This document shows positions 38,746 through 47,964 of a DNA stretch of 64,000 nt, piece by piece (positions within the stretch are counted from its first letter, which is position 1; each line of letters begins with the position of its first letter). A program made the position numbers and the translations under genes. The stretch comes from Paenalcaligenes faecalis (lineage in GTDB: Bacteria; Pseudomonadota; Gammaproteobacteria; Burkholderiales; Burkholderiaceae_B), in the NCBI RefSeq assembly GCF_027557445.1, contig NZ_CP106841.1, positions 248,001 through 312,000 on the forward strand. Reading direction: 5' to 3'. Below the pieces are notes generated by a model. That model had not been told where the DNA came from and ran no database searches. It was given only the letters and a program-made list of their open reading frames with translations.

Positions 38746-39901
38746 ACGCCGTTATTTGCCTTTTTCGTCGCCAACGTTGTTGGTTTTCGATAATTGTTAA
38801 TGCAATCAGAGCTAAGGCCAAGGCGAGTAAGCTAGGTAAAAGGGCGGTGACCCAAGGTTCCCAGTGACTTAGCATGCCTAAGTTTAGCGCTAATTGATTC
38901 GCCATAAAAAAGCCAACCCCAATGAGAATCCCGATGAACATTTTGCTACCTACCCCACCACGACGTGTTTGCATAAAGCTGATGGGGGCAGCGATAGTTA
39001 TCATCACTAATAGCGTAAAGGGGTAGGCGATTTTGCGCCACAGGGCAACGGTTTGTCTATCGGTCTGTAGTTGGTTTTGATCTAGGTAGTCAATATAGTC
39101 AACCAGATCGGTAATAGCCATGCGTTCTGGTGTCAAAATTCTGGCGAGCAAACGCTCAGCACTTAGGTCGGTATGAATGGCGAGGGTTTCTTTGGTTTCA
39201 ACCTGAGTGAGAGCGAAGTCTGGTTTGAGATCATTTTCTAGTGCAGATAATGATAGGTTATTGATAACAGAGCGTTGTACTTGCGTTAGATGTAGCTGTT
39301 TATCTGCAAAATAGCCATGTTTGGCTTGAATGAATTCTTGTAGGTGTTGTTCTTGGTCGAACTCATAGATGGTGATGTCAGCGACAGTGGATTTATCATT
39401 CAGCCGCCCAATATTAATGAGACGCATTTCGTCTTGATCACCATTTTCTTTAAACCAATAACCACTACTTAGTCGACCGCCACCTGCTTTGCCTAATAAT
39501 TTTAGGCTGCTTTCACTGGCTTGAATTTCAGTGCGCGGGGTGATGTATTCGGAAAGAATAAATGCGCCAATCATTAATGGGATGGTAATCACCCATAAAG
39601 ACAGAAGCAGCTGTAAACCGCTGACGCCAGCTACGCGTAATACCACCAGTTCATTTCGTTGTGCCAATCCAGCTAAAGCAAGAACTGCCCCGATCAACAA
39701 GCCGATGGGCAACAACTCATACAGTTGGGTGGGTAGACTCAGTGCTTGCAGATACAGAAGGCTGCTTAATCCAAAACTGGCGCTGAGTTTATCTAGCTCA
39801 TCAATCAGATTAAAAAAACTAAATAAGCCTATCAGAGCGAGGAGTACAACCGCACTGGATCGATAAATTTCAGAGGCGATATAGCGACGTGCAATGCGCA
39901 T
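38729..39901 (-). CDS. lptG: LPS export permease LptG
   Basis: LptG is one of the two permeases of the LptB2FG machine that extracts LPS from the inner membrane. The 390-residue protein has six membrane helices (three at each end), a periplasmic domain between them, and LptG signatures such as ELVVLRVAGVSGLQLL near residue 85 and ALWRKIAYPFTLLVMI near residue 287. The last four codons and the stop lie in the IscB element's terminal hairpin, so the native C-terminus was replaced on insertion; the protein is still of normal length. lptF is not in the window. Confidence 0.93.
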   Translation of the reverse strand: MRIARRYIASEIYRSSAVVLLALIGLFSFFNLIDELDKLSASFGLSSLLYLQALSLPTQLYELLPIGLLIGAVLALAGLAQRNELVVLRVAGVSGLQLLLSLWVITIPLMIGAFILSEYITPRTEIQASESSLKLLGKAGGGRLSSGYWFKENGDQDEMRLINIGRLNDKSTVADITIYEFDQEQHLQEFIQAKHGYFADKQLHLTQVQRSVINNLSLSALENDLKPDFALTQVETKETLAIHTDLSAERLLARILTPERMAITDLVDYIDYLDQNQLQTDRQTVALWRKIAYPFTLLVMITIAAPISFMQTRRGGVGSKMFIGILIGVGFFMANQLALNLGMLSHWEPWVTALLPSLLALALALIALTIIENQQRWRRKRQITASITPP

Positions 39902-39913
39902 AATAGTATGTAG

Positions 39914-40636
39914 TTAAGGGGCGCTGACTTGGCGCATACGTTGCACGATGGTGTTCGTGCGGCGTTGTAGAAAAGGGGTGTTCCCATTTTTGTCATAAAA
40001 AATAGGATTGGGCAGCATAGCGGCTAAACGGGCAGCTTGGGTAGCCGTCAGGTTTTGAGCTGTACTATGAAAATAGCGCTTCGCAGCGGCTTGAGCTCCG
40101 AACTCTGATTGCCCCCATTGAGCAATATTGAGATAAAGCTCTAAGATGCGTTGTTTAGACATGCTGTATTCAATCATGTAGCTAAGAATAAGTTCTTGGC
40201 CTTTACGTGTATAGCTACGAGAGTTAGACAAGAACAGGTTTTTTGCGAGTTGTTGGGTTAGGGTGGACCCGCCACGACGACGCTCGGAGCCCTGAGAGGC
40301 TTGCTGCTTATTGTATTCCCACGCATTGCGAATCGCCTCCCATTCTACGCCTTGATGCTCCAGAAAATTTGCATCTTCAGAACTAATTACCGCGCGCTTT
40401 AAGTGATCGCTAATGTGTTCGTATTTAACCCACTCAAACTGTATTTGGGTATCAGGGTCTTGGTGCCGTAATTCAGCGAGGGTTTGGCGCATGATGGCGC
40501 TGGACTGTGGGTTGTAATAGTTAAACCACACTATGCGCACTAAAAAACTGAACTGATAGCAGATAAATAAAACGAGCGAAACCAGCAAAATAATCGTAAT
40601 GCGCTTTATGCGACTCGGTGAACGGGTGGTCATCAT
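39914..40636 (-). CDS. mtgA: Monofunctional biosynthetic peptidoglycan transglycosylase
   Basis: MtgA polymerises lipid II into glycan strands without a transpeptidase domain. The 240-residue protein has a single N-terminal membrane helix (about residues 10-32) and the family-51 glycosyltransferase motifs: the catalytic Glu in ISSEDANFLEHQGVEW, GGSTLTQQLAKNLFLS, the third motif RKGQELILSYMIEYSMSK, and ILELYLNIAQWG. It begins directly at the aroE stop and ends 12 bases before lptG, suggesting an aroE-mtgA-lptG transcript. Confidence 0.95.
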   Translation of the reverse strand: MMTTRSPSRIKRITIILLVSLVLFICYQFSFLVRIVWFNYYNPQSSAIMRQTLAELRHQDPDTQIQFEWVKYEHISDHLKRAVISSEDANFLEHQGVEWEAIRNAWEYNKQQASQGSERRRGGSTLTQQLAKNLFLSNSRSYTRKGQELILSYMIEYSMSKQRILELYLNIAQWGQSEFGAQAAAKRYFHSTAQNLTATQAARLAAMLPNPIFYDKNGNTPFLQRRTNTIVQRMRQVSAP

Positions 40637-41476
40637 TTATAGGCGTTGTCGTAAATCGTGGAGTACAGGTTCGGTATCGGGCTGTAGGCCATGCCAGATG
40701 AAAAAGCTTTGAGCCGCTTGGCCGACCAACATTCCTAGACCATCAGCACATTGAGTTGCTCCGTAAGTGACGCAGTCTTTCATGAAAATGGACGGTTCGG
40801 CCCCATACATCATGTCATAGGCGAGTGAATGCTGACTACATTCAATGGGCTGATTTAAGGGGTTTTTTTGATCTAGGCTGCTAGAGGTGGCATTAATGAT
40901 GATGTCCCATACCCCGTTGGTTGTGTCTAGGTCACCGGCATCCAGACGAGCCGCATAATTAGGCTGATGCAGGGCAATATGTTCGACTAAGGCGTGGGCT
41001 TTAAGAGAGGAGCGATTGATAACTCGGATATGTGCCGCCCCTGCCTCCAGTAATGGGAGCAGCACCCCTTTAGCCGCTCCACCCGCCCCGATGAGTAATA
41101 TACGTTGGTTAGCAGGAGCAAAACCTAATCGTGTTAAATCATTAACCAGACCGATGCCATCGGTATTGCAAGCGTGTAGCTGTCCATTTTCTAGCCATAA
41201 GGTATTCGCTGCACCTGCTAGCTGTGCGCTGGGGCTGTGATGGGTAGCTAGTGCAAAAGCGGTTTCTTTAAAAGGGACCGTGATGTTTAGCCCTTTACCT
41301 CCTTGGGCAAAGAACGCACGTACATGATCGGCAAAGTCATTCGGGTCAGCCAACATACGCTGGTAATCAACACGCAGGCCAAATTGCTTTGCAAAAGCAT
41401 GGTGGATCTCAGGAGAACGGCTGTGGGCAATGGGGTTGCCTACGACGGCACAATGCAAAGTAGAAGGTAGGGGCAT
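40637..41476 (-). CDS. aroE: Shikimate dehydrogenase
   Basis: AroE reduces 3-dehydroshikimate with NADPH in aromatic amino-acid synthesis. The 279-residue protein has the shikimate-binding VVGNPIAHSRSPEIHHAFA, the catalytic Lys in NITVPFKETAF, and the NADP-binding ILLIGAGGAAKGVLLPLLEAGA followed by VINRSSLKAHAL. A conserved CADGLGMLVGQAAQSFFIWHG segment closes it. It is transcribed with mtgA (zero-base spacing). Another shikimate-pathway gene, aroQ, lies 6 kb away on the other strand. Confidence 0.96.
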   Translation of the reverse strand: MPLPSTLHCAVVGNPIAHSRSPEIHHAFAKQFGLRVDYQRMLADPNDFADHVRAFFAQGGKGLNITVPFKETAFALATHHSPSAQLAGAANTLWLENGQLHACNTDGIGLVNDLTRLGFAPANQRILLIGAGGAAKGVLLPLLEAGAAHIRVINRSSLKAHALVEHIALHQPNYAARLDAGDLDTTNGVWDIIINATSSSLDQKNPLNQPIECSQHSLAYDMMYGAEPSIFMKDCVTYGATQCADGLGMLVGQAAQSFFIWHGLQPDTEPVLHDLRQRL

Positions 41477-41482
41477 AGGTAA

Positions 41483-42337
41483 TTATTCAGTCGTTAAACT
41501 GCCTTGAGTAAAGCGCCAACTGCGGGTAATAGCAATCACGTCGGAGTGCTCTTGCATTTCGGGGCTAAAAGGGCCAAACGGAGCAGCAAGACGAATAATT
41601 CGTTGCGCAGCCACGTTAAAAATAGGGTTCTGAGCGGGTTGGTGTATGTCTACCTTGAGTAGACTGCCATTTTTATCTATATAAACGGTTAATTGTAGAG
41701 CATCGGATAGCAGGCCTTTAGCTTGATCGGGATAGTGCTCTGTTCCTAAGCGTTCTATTTTAGCGCGCCAATCTTCAATGTAGGCGGCGTAGGGCGAGGC
41801 ATTAGCCGAAGGGGCATCAAAATGGATACGAGGCTGAGAGTTGTAATGCGTGATTTGAGATTTTAATACGTGTAGTTCGCGGGATAAACGTAAGGTGTGT
41901 TCGTCTTGGTCTTGCTGTCCCGTGTGTTCTGATTCGGGTTCGCTATCTGGTGTCGCGTGTAAGGCTTGCCACTCGGATTCTAACTGCACTAACCGTGCTT
42001 GTTGATTTTGCTCCATTTGACGTAGCCGTTCACGCATAGCCTGTAGCACCAAATCATTAGGGCTAGGTGTGTTTTGGCCACTAAATGGGGCGCTGGCAGC
42101 CTCTTGGTCATGACTTTCGCCGCCACCTGCTGCTTGCCATTGAGCGAGTAAAAGAGCATTGAGAACGGGCTCTTCATTTTTATAGTTAATAAGAGCAATG
42201 GTAGGTTCAGGGGATAACGTCTTTTTTTCTATGCCATTAGGCCATGCGTAATACAGCACTAACCCGTGGGCCAGCAGAGATAAAATCACGGCTGGCCACA
42301 GAAAGTCAGACAGAATAGAAGCATGGCGTAATGACAT
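41483..42337 (-). CDS. TonB-like protein (energy transducer family)
   Basis: A 284-residue protein with a short cytoplasmic start, one membrane helix at about residues 12-30 (PAVILSLLAHGLVLYYAWP), a long Gln/Glu-rich coiled region (about 60-160, with MRERLRQMEQNQQARLVQLE), and a C-terminal TonB domain (about 190-275, VYIDKNGSLLKVDIHQPA). TonB-type proteins pass proton-motive energy to outer-membrane receptors. No exbB or exbD lies nearby, so its partner is not evident. It is placed between aroE and an RNB exoribonuclease on the same strand. It may instead act as a TolA/TonB hybrid-like protein. Confidence 0.82.
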   Translation of the reverse strand: MSLRHASILSDFLWPAVILSLLAHGLVLYYAWPNGIEKKTLSPEPTIALINYKNEEPVLNALLLAQWQAAGGGESHDQEAASAPFSGQNTPSPNDLVLQAMRERLRQMEQNQQARLVQLESEWQALHATPDSEPESEHTGQQDQDEHTLRLSRELHVLKSQITHYNSQPRIHFDAPSANASPYAAYIEDWRAKIERLGTEHYPDQAKGLLSDALQLTVYIDKNGSLLKVDIHQPAQNPIFNVAAQRIIRLAAPFGPFSPEMQEHSDVIAITRSWRFTQGSLTTE

Positions 42338-42346
42338 AAAAGGGGC

Positions 42347-44263
42347 TTAGGCCTCTGGGTGATCCTCTGTGGAGGGGGGCTGAATTAATTCACGTAATCG
42401 AGCCTCTACGGTTAGATCAAGTTCATTGACGCTCAGTATATCAAGCATCAGTTGCTGGCCTCGCTCTAGCTCGCCTAAGCCGGGTACCCGCATGACAAAG
42501 GGGGCTGAGTCAAAACGGACTAGATCTTCTTTGATCACTGTCGCGGACATTTGCTGAATATTTTGCTGCTGTAACCAGCGTAGCACCCAATAGCGTTCAA
42601 TGGTGTTTTGGAAGTCATTCCATGCGGTGTATTGCGCCTCAAAAGCACCCACAATACCGAATAAATCAGCCTCTTTGGGTTTAAAGGGGGCAACAAGGCG
42701 GGCAGATACACCATGTTCGGCTGCAGCGAGAATTTGCCATTGATTTACTAAGTCCACATAACGACGCAAGGGCGAAGTGGACCATGCGTATTGAGGGACT
42801 CCAATGCTGTCATGTGGCAGAGCATGAGTAGACATACGTGTACGCATATTTTGTTGAGAGCGGTAAATGCCAGGTACATCGTGCTGAGCCAATAGTCCCC
42901 CCCAGTGATTATTGGCTAAAATCATCATTTCAGCGGTAATTAAACCGATGGGCGCATTTCGAACCCGAGGGATAAGACGAACTAGGCTATCTGGATCATC
43001 GGCGGCGCCATCTAAATCAAATAAAAACTCAACCCGATTATTATTCTCAGGGCGACCTCGTACTAGCTCTCGCTGTTTAGCTAAATATTGCGTTACCGCC
43101 CATAGTGGCCGAATCCAATGTGCATAGGGAATGTCACTGTCAGGGTTGTCCAGCGCCTCTTGGGTTACGAGAGGGTCTAGTTTATGTTGGCGTAGATTTT
43201 CTTTAACGACAATTCGTTCTAGTCGAGTTTGGCTTTGCAGAATCTCGGCTTTTTCTAGATCAATATCTACATAGAGTGAAATGGCGGGTCGACTGAGCCC
43301 TTCGTCTAAAGAGAATTGACGAATGACGGCTTCGGGCAGCATTGGCACTTTTTGCCCAGGTGTGTAAAGTGTAGAGAGTCGTTTTCGTGCAAGCTGATCG
43401 AGTTCGTTATCTCGTTGTACCGCAAGGCCAGGGGTGGCAATATGTACACCCACTCGCCATTGGTTTTCTCCGATGGACTGAATGGAAAGCGCGTCATCAA
43501 TCTCAGTGGTGCCTTCGTCATCGACGGAGTAAGCCTCTATATCTGCCACAGGTAATTCTGTGCCCCATTCCGTCGCTAACTCGATCTCAGGAAACTCAAT
43601 GCCCCGAGGAAAGTAGTTTGAAAAAAAGCGATGGCGGTGTAGAGCTAATGGGCTAGACCATGCATTGAGGTCTAACAGTAGTTTTTCGGGGCTAACGCCT
43701 AAATGTTGGACAGCGGCATCAAAGGCTTTCCACTCTAGGGTGTTTTTATCGGGCGCTGATAAGAGTGAGTTAGCGATAGCTGCAATGGGTTCAGGCAGCT
43801 CGCCTGCAATCATGGCTTGGGTCCACGCATCTTGCTGTTCGGCTTGGAGGCGCTTTTTTTCTATAGCGGCTAAAGCGGCTTCTAGGATTTCAGGGGGGGC
43901 GGGACGGTACAGCCCTTTGCCTTTGCGGTGAAAATACGCGGGAGCGCCATGCAAGGCAAAAATAAGTGCTGTTTTTTCAACGGCACTAGGGGTGTGACCA
44001 AAATAGTCCTCTGCAAACTCTATGGCTGAGAATTCCTCTTTAGGCGCACATTCCCATAAAAAATCCACATCGAATTCGGCAGCTAATTGTTCGGCTTGCT
44101 CTAAAAGCGTGGTGGGGTCTGGCTGAGCAAACTCAAAAAACACATTGTTTTTGCGAATTTTGCTGCGTTTACCACTGGCTGACTCTACCTGCATGGTGGA
44201 GTCGGCATCAGCAAAAATTTTTTCGGCTTTGAATTTGCCGCTGTCTTCAAAAAGGACGTACAT
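42347..44263 (-). CDS. RNB-domain exoribonuclease (RNase II family)
   Basis: A 638-residue 3'-to-5' exoribonuclease. The RNB catalytic region has VDDEGTTEIDDALSIQ (Asp cluster, near residue 250) and GVHIATPG, then AISLYVDIDL and the conserved YAWSTSPLRRYVDLVNQWQ (near residue 495). A short S1-like C-terminus follows (ELERGQQLMLDILSV). The N-terminal third is the variable helical region found in beta-proteobacterial members and lacks an obvious cold-shock domain. It is 35 bases downstream of the esterase gene. It is RNase II-like rather than RNase R-like in length. Confidence 0.9.
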   Translation of the reverse strand: MYVLFEDSGKFKAEKIFADADSTMQVESASGKRSKIRKNNVFFEFAQPDPTTLLEQAEQLAAEFDVDFLWECAPKEEFSAIEFAEDYFGHTPSAVEKTALIFALHGAPAYFHRKGKGLYRPAPPEILEAALAAIEKKRLQAEQQDAWTQAMIAGELPEPIAAIANSLLSAPDKNTLEWKAFDAAVQHLGVSPEKLLLDLNAWSSPLALHRHRFFSNYFPRGIEFPEIELATEWGTELPVADIEAYSVDDEGTTEIDDALSIQSIGENQWRVGVHIATPGLAVQRDNELDQLARKRLSTLYTPGQKVPMLPEAVIRQFSLDEGLSRPAISLYVDIDLEKAEILQSQTRLERIVVKENLRQHKLDPLVTQEALDNPDSDIPYAHWIRPLWAVTQYLAKQRELVRGRPENNNRVEFLFDLDGAADDPDSLVRLIPRVRNAPIGLITAEMMILANNHWGGLLAQHDVPGIYRSQQNMRTRMSTHALPHDSIGVPQYAWSTSPLRRYVDLVNQWQILAAAEHGVSARLVAPFKPKEADLFGIVGAFEAQYTAWNDFQNTIERYWVLRWLQQQNIQQMSATVIKEDLVRFDSAPFVMRVPGLGELERGQQLMLDILSVNELDLTVEARLRELIQPPSTEDHPEA

Positions 44264-44298
44264 AAGTATCCTAGAGCATTAAAACAAAAAGCAGAAAA

Positions 44299-44889
44299 TT
44301 AACTGCCTATCGAAGGAGCTATAAAGTGTAAAACAGGGCTAAGGTAAAGATCAAAGTCAGAAATACCGTGATCACTGCCAAAGATCAGAAAACCCTGGCT
44401 ACCTGAAAAGGTGTGCAGCATCTCTTGGTAATTTAATACCTCATCACCACTGGCAGCGATTAAATAATAGCGTTGTGGCTGTGTAGTGGCCGAGGGCTGC
44501 ATGGCTGTGAGCTCATCTATATAATTAGCATGAAACACAAAAGGCACATCAGAGTGATAGTAACGGTGCTCACCAACCTGAGTGGCTAAATCGCGAGGGG
44601 CGTGCACGGCAGGATTAAGTAATAGTGCCTTGCAGCCCCATTGTTCAGCCAGGACGTGGGCATAATAACCGCCTAACGACGAGCCAATAATACGTAAGTC
44701 TGTGGCGGGGTCAGTGAGGTTGGCCTCTTGGATGAGTTGATTGCAAAGGGCAATCGCTGCAGCTGGGCTTTCAGGTAGTTGTGGGCAGACCCACTGATCT
44801 TGCCAGCCTTTTTCAGCCACCGCCTTAGCCAAAACCTGCGCTTTATAGGAGCTTGGAGAAGACCTAAAGCCATGTAGGTATAAAATCAT
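44299..44889 (-). CDS. YqiA-type esterase/lipase
   Basis: A 196-residue alpha/beta-hydrolase of the UPF0227/YqiA group. It starts MILYLHGFRSSPSSYKAQVL, has the nucleophile elbow GSSLGGYYA (Ser at about residue 70), and a late His in GSDHGISDFD. YqiA proteins are esterases on acyl-CoA or short esters; the natural substrate is unknown. Its start overlaps the mpl stop by four bases (ATGA), so it is translationally coupled to mpl, a conserved pairing in beta-proteobacteria. Confidence 0.88.
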   Translation of the reverse strand: MILYLHGFRSSPSSYKAQVLAKAVAEKGWQDQWVCPQLPESPAAAIALCNQLIQEANLTDPATDLRIIGSSLGGYYAHVLAEQWGCKALLLNPAVHAPRDLATQVGEHRYYHSDVPFVFHANYIDELTAMQPSATTQPQRYYLIAASGDEVLNYQEMLHTFSGSQGFLIFGSDHGISDFDLYLSPVLHFIAPSIGS

Positions 44890-46268
44890 GGATTGGCCCC
44901 AAAACGTTGAGTTAAGCCTTGGAGAATCTTTTCATGTACGCCCCCAAAGCTACCGTTACTCATGATAACAATATGGTCATGGGGTTGGGCTTTTTCAATG
45001 ACGGCTGCTGCTAAGGCATTGAGATCATTGATTACTGAAGCCTTATCGCCTAGCGGGGCAAAAGTGGCTTGGGCATCCCAATTTAATGCGTGTTTGCCTT
45101 GGTTCTCGCTATAACAAAACGTATGATCAGCGCAAGCCAGTGATTCGGGTAAACGAGCTGCCATGGCACCCAGTTTCATCGTGTTGGATCGAGGCTCAAG
45201 TACAGCGATGATACGTTCATTTGGCGTGATTTGTTTTGCTAGGCCCTCTAAGGTCAATGCGATGGCTGTAGGGTGGTGCGCAAAATCATCATAGACACGA
45301 ATCTGATGAATCGTACCGCGTAACTCCATACGCCGTTTAATCCCTTGAAATTGACTTAATGCAGCACAGCTGTCGCTTGGCTCAATCCCTACATGGTGCG
45401 CCGCTGCGATGGCAGCTAAGGCATTGAGACGGTTGTGTTCTCCACTGAGATGCCAGTGAATTTCACCCTGTTTTTTACCATCAAAGAAAATACTGACAGG
45501 ATCAGCGTTACTCTGTTCTGAGTACCAGCCCGTTGGGGACTCAAGTCGTTCTACCTGAGTCCAACAGCCTCTGGCTAAAGCGCGATCTAAGGCGGGGGCC
45601 TGTGCGGGGCGAATAATTAACCCAGTAGATGCAATAGTGCGCACTAGGTGATGAAATTGGGTTTCTATAGCAGAGAGATCTGCAAAAATATCAGCATGAT
45701 CAAATTCTAAATTATTTAAAATCGCAGTACGTGGACGGTAGTGGACAAACTTTGACCTTTTATCAAAAAAGGCAGTGTCATATTCGTCAGCCTCGATCAC
45801 AAAGAGGGGTTGGTTTTTATCAAATCGAGCAGAAACCCCTAGGTCTGGGGCGACTCCGCCAATTAAAAAATTAGGTTTCAGGCCATTGTGTTCGAGAATC
45901 CACGCTAACATAGAACTGGTAGATGTTTTGCCATGAGTCCCTGCTACAGCGAGTACATGCTGATGAGCGAGCACATTTTCACCTAGCCACTGAGGGCCAG
46001 ATGTATAAGCTAAGCCTTGATCTAAAATGGCTTCCATTAACGGGTTGCCACGGCTCACTACATTACCAATCACAAATAGATCAGGTTTGAGCTCAAGTTG
46101 TTCTACACCATAGCCTTCGATTAGATCTATACCTTGCTCTTGTAGTTGTGTGCTCATGGGCGGATAGACCCCCGCATCACAGCCTGTAACTGTATGGCCT
46201 GCGGCGCGAGCGATCAGAGCTAGACCACCCATAAAAGTGCCGCAAATACCTAGAATATGAATATGCAT
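44886..46268 (-). CDS. mpl: UDP-MurNAc:L-Ala-gamma-D-Glu-meso-DAP ligase
   Basis: Mpl reattaches recycled tripeptide to UDP-MurNAc in cell-wall recycling. The 460-residue Mur-ligase family member starts HIHILGICGTFMGGLALIAR, has the ATP P-loop AGTHGKTSTSSML near residue 110, NLEFDHADIF near 190, and the DFAHHPTAI region near 330 with EPRSNTMKLG. It differs from MurC by this family's GTFMGG start. It is divergent from the TlpA-like gene and followed by the YqiA-type esterase. Confidence 0.94.
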   Translation of the reverse strand: MHIHILGICGTFMGGLALIARAAGHTVTGCDAGVYPPMSTQLQEQGIDLIEGYGVEQLELKPDLFVIGNVVSRGNPLMEAILDQGLAYTSGPQWLGENVLAHQHVLAVAGTHGKTSTSSMLAWILEHNGLKPNFLIGGVAPDLGVSARFDKNQPLFVIEADEYDTAFFDKRSKFVHYRPRTAILNNLEFDHADIFADLSAIETQFHHLVRTIASTGLIIRPAQAPALDRALARGCWTQVERLESPTGWYSEQSNADPVSIFFDGKKQGEIHWHLSGEHNRLNALAAIAAAHHVGIEPSDSCAALSQFQGIKRRMELRGTIHQIRVYDDFAHHPTAIALTLEGLAKQITPNERIIAVLEPRSNTMKLGAMAARLPESLACADHTFCYSENQGKHALNWDAQATFAPLGDKASVINDLNALAAAVIEKAQPHDHIVIMSNGSFGGVHEKILQGLTQRFGANP

Positions 46269-46378
46269 AAAACCTCCAATAAGCCCATTTTAGACAACAT
46301 TTTGGGGCTTGCAGCGAAAAATGGAACTATTTGCATCTCACTACTTTCTAAAACAAGATGAAAAATAGAGGAAAACGA

Positions 46379-46873
46379 ATGAAATCGGCGATCTGTAGTT
46401 CCCTGCGCAAGCTAGTTGTAGTCAGTGGTTTTTGGTTGATGACGTCTGCTCAGGCTGAGTCTGTGGATTTGTTTACTTTGCAGTTTGATGATTTACATGG
46501 CCAAGCGCAGTCAATGGCTAACTATAAAGGCAAACCAGTCGTGGTCAATTTTTGGGCAACATGGTGTCCCCCTTGTGTAGAGGAGATGCCGGATTTAGAA
46601 GAATTGAGTCAGACGCATTCAGATGTGCAGTTTGTAGGACTAGCGATTGATACACAACGTAATGTAAAAAAGTTTTTGGAAAAAATTGCTGTATCGTATG
46701 ATCTGTACGTACCCGGTCATAGTGGGGTAAAACAAATGAAAGCATTAGGCAACTCAAAAGGAGGGTTGCCATACACTTTAGTGATCAATGCGGATGGCTC
46801 TATCCAAGAGCAGCTACTGGGACAGATCAATAAAGAGCACCTTGGGGCCATTTTAGGCAATTTAAAAAATTAA
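46379..46873 (+). CDS. TlpA/ResA-like periplasmic thioredoxin
   Basis: A 164-residue protein with a signal peptide (basic start, hydrophobic LVVVSGFWLMTSAQA) and a thioredoxin fold with the redox motif WATWCPPCVEEMPDL (CPPC). Family members reduce cytochrome c apoproteins or other disulfides in the periplasm. I start at 46379, where GAGGAA lies eight bases upstream; an ATG 21 bases earlier has no binding site. The gene is alone between mpl (divergent) and aroQ. No cytochrome maturation genes are nearby, so the partner is unknown. Confidence 0.87.
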   Translation: MKSAICSSLRKLVVVSGFWLMTSAQAESVDLFTLQFDDLHGQAQSMANYKGKPVVVNFWATWCPPCVEEMPDLEELSQTHSDVQFVGLAIDTQRNVKKFLEKIAVSYDLYVPGHSGVKQMKALGNSKGGLPYTLVINADGSIQEQLLGQINKEHLGAILGNLKN

Positions 46874-46993
46874 CGGGTCGATGGCGGCAGCTTGCTGCAT
46901 TTTCGATTAAACTACAGCAATTAAGAGAACTTTTTTTAGAATTTAGCTCTGTTTTTATAGACAAACGGGGTAATTTGGCGTAAAAAAGCGATC

Positions 46994-47016
46994 TATAATC
47001 ACAACTTTATTTGGCA
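46994..47016 (+). promoter_or_regulatory. Candidate aroQ promoter with very short leader
   Basis: A perfect TATAAT (46994-46999) lies 17 bases before the aroQ ATG. Transcription starting about seven bases later would give a leader of only about ten bases, with no clear Shine-Dalgarno site. No good -35 at normal spacing is visible. Confidence 0.35.
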
Positions 47017-47448
47017 ATGGCTAGCAATATACTGGTTATACACGGTCCGAATTTAAACCTGCTTGGCACACGCGAGCCGCACATTTATGGTGCGCAAACA
47101 CTGGATGATATTAATCAACATCTGGTGCAGCTGGCATCTGACTTGGGCGGGGTATGTAGTACATTTCAAAGTAACTCTGAGGGGCAGCTCGTTGATCGTA
47201 TTCACGCTGCAGCTCAACAACAAGTGGACTTCATTTTAATTAATGCCGGGGCTTATACTCATACCAGTGTGGCAATTCGTGATGCTTTAGCTGCGGTAGC
47301 GATTCCTTTCATAGAGGTACATTTATCCAATGTGCACAAACGGGAACCGTTCCGTCATCACTCCTATCTTTCTGATATTGCTCAGGGGGTAGTTGTGGGG
47401 CTAGGCGCTTACGGTTACGAATCTGCCCTGCGTTATGCTATGGCTTAA
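47017..47448 (+). CDS. aroQ: 3-dehydroquinate dehydratase, type II
   Basis: AroQ converts 3-dehydroquinate to 3-dehydroshikimate. The 143-residue protein shows [21 protein letters not shown] with the catalytic Tyr and Arg, [31 protein letters not shown] and [20 protein letters not shown] with the catalytic His. I start it at the ATG at 47017; an in-frame TTG two codons earlier is possible. It opens the aroQ-accB-accC-prmA-DUF3426 group, which is conserved across Burkholderiales. Confidence 0.96.
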   Translation: MASNILVIHGPNLNLLGTREPHIYGAQTLDDINQHLVQLASDLGGVCSTFQSNSEGQLVDRIHAAAQQQVDFILINAGAYTHTSVAIRDALAAVAIPFIEVHLSNVHKREPFRHHSYLSDIAQGVVVGLGAYGYESALRYAMA

Positions 47449-47513
47449 TTTTATCCAATTTTTATAACACCCAAGCCGGTTACTTTTCGGCGATGGTGTG
47501 GCAGGAAACATGC

Positions 47514-47960
47514 ATGGATCTTAGAAAACTTAAAACCTTAATTGACCTCGTTGCAGAGTCTGATATTTCTGAACTCGAAGTCACCGAGGGTGATGGCAAG
47601 GTCAGAATTGTTAAGTCGGCCCCTGCTGCCCCTCAACAGATGGTATACGCAGCGCCTCAAATGGCAGCTGCAGCCCCAGCAGCTCCCGTCGCAGCCGTAG
47701 TCGAATCTACACCGGCTGTTCCTGACGGACATGTTGTGACAGCTCCGATGGTAGGTACGTTCTATCGCTCCCCTAATCCTGGTGCCGCACCATTTGTAGA
47801 GATTGGCCAAAGCGTCCAAGAAGGTGATGCTTTATGTATTATCGAGGCCATGAAACTGCTCAACGAAATTGAGGCAGACAAAGGTGGCGTGATCAAAGAA
47901 ATTCTTGTTGAAAACGGTGCTCCCGTAGAATACGGCCAGCCCTTGTTTGTGATTGGCTAG
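47514..47960 (+). CDS. accB: Biotin carboxyl carrier protein of acetyl-CoA carboxylase
   Basis: AccB carries the biotin that moves a carboxyl group to acetyl-CoA in fatty-acid synthesis. The 148-residue protein has the N-terminal [20 protein letters not shown], an Ala/Pro-rich linker (about residues 36-72), and a C-terminal biotinyl domain with the target Lys114 in EAMKL. I start at 47514, which gives the family N-terminus; an upstream in-frame ATG seven codons earlier does not match. It lies four bases before accC. Confidence 0.97.
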   Translation: MDLRKLKTLIDLVAESDISELEVTEGDGKVRIVKSAPAAPQQMVYAAPQMAAAAPAAPVAAVVESTPAVPDGHVVTAPMVGTFYRSPNPGAAPFVEIGQSVQEGDALCIIEAMKLLNEIEADKGGVIKEILVENGAPVEYGQPLFVIG

Positions 47961-47964
47961 TTTC

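Noticed and set aside
38729-39901. lptG inactivated by the IscB insertion
   Set aside because: The protein is full length with all six helices; only the last few residues are changed.
43316-43656. Plus-strand frames inside the RNB exoribonuclease gene
   Set aside because: They lie entirely opposite a well-supported gene, and their translations look like reverse-frame noise.
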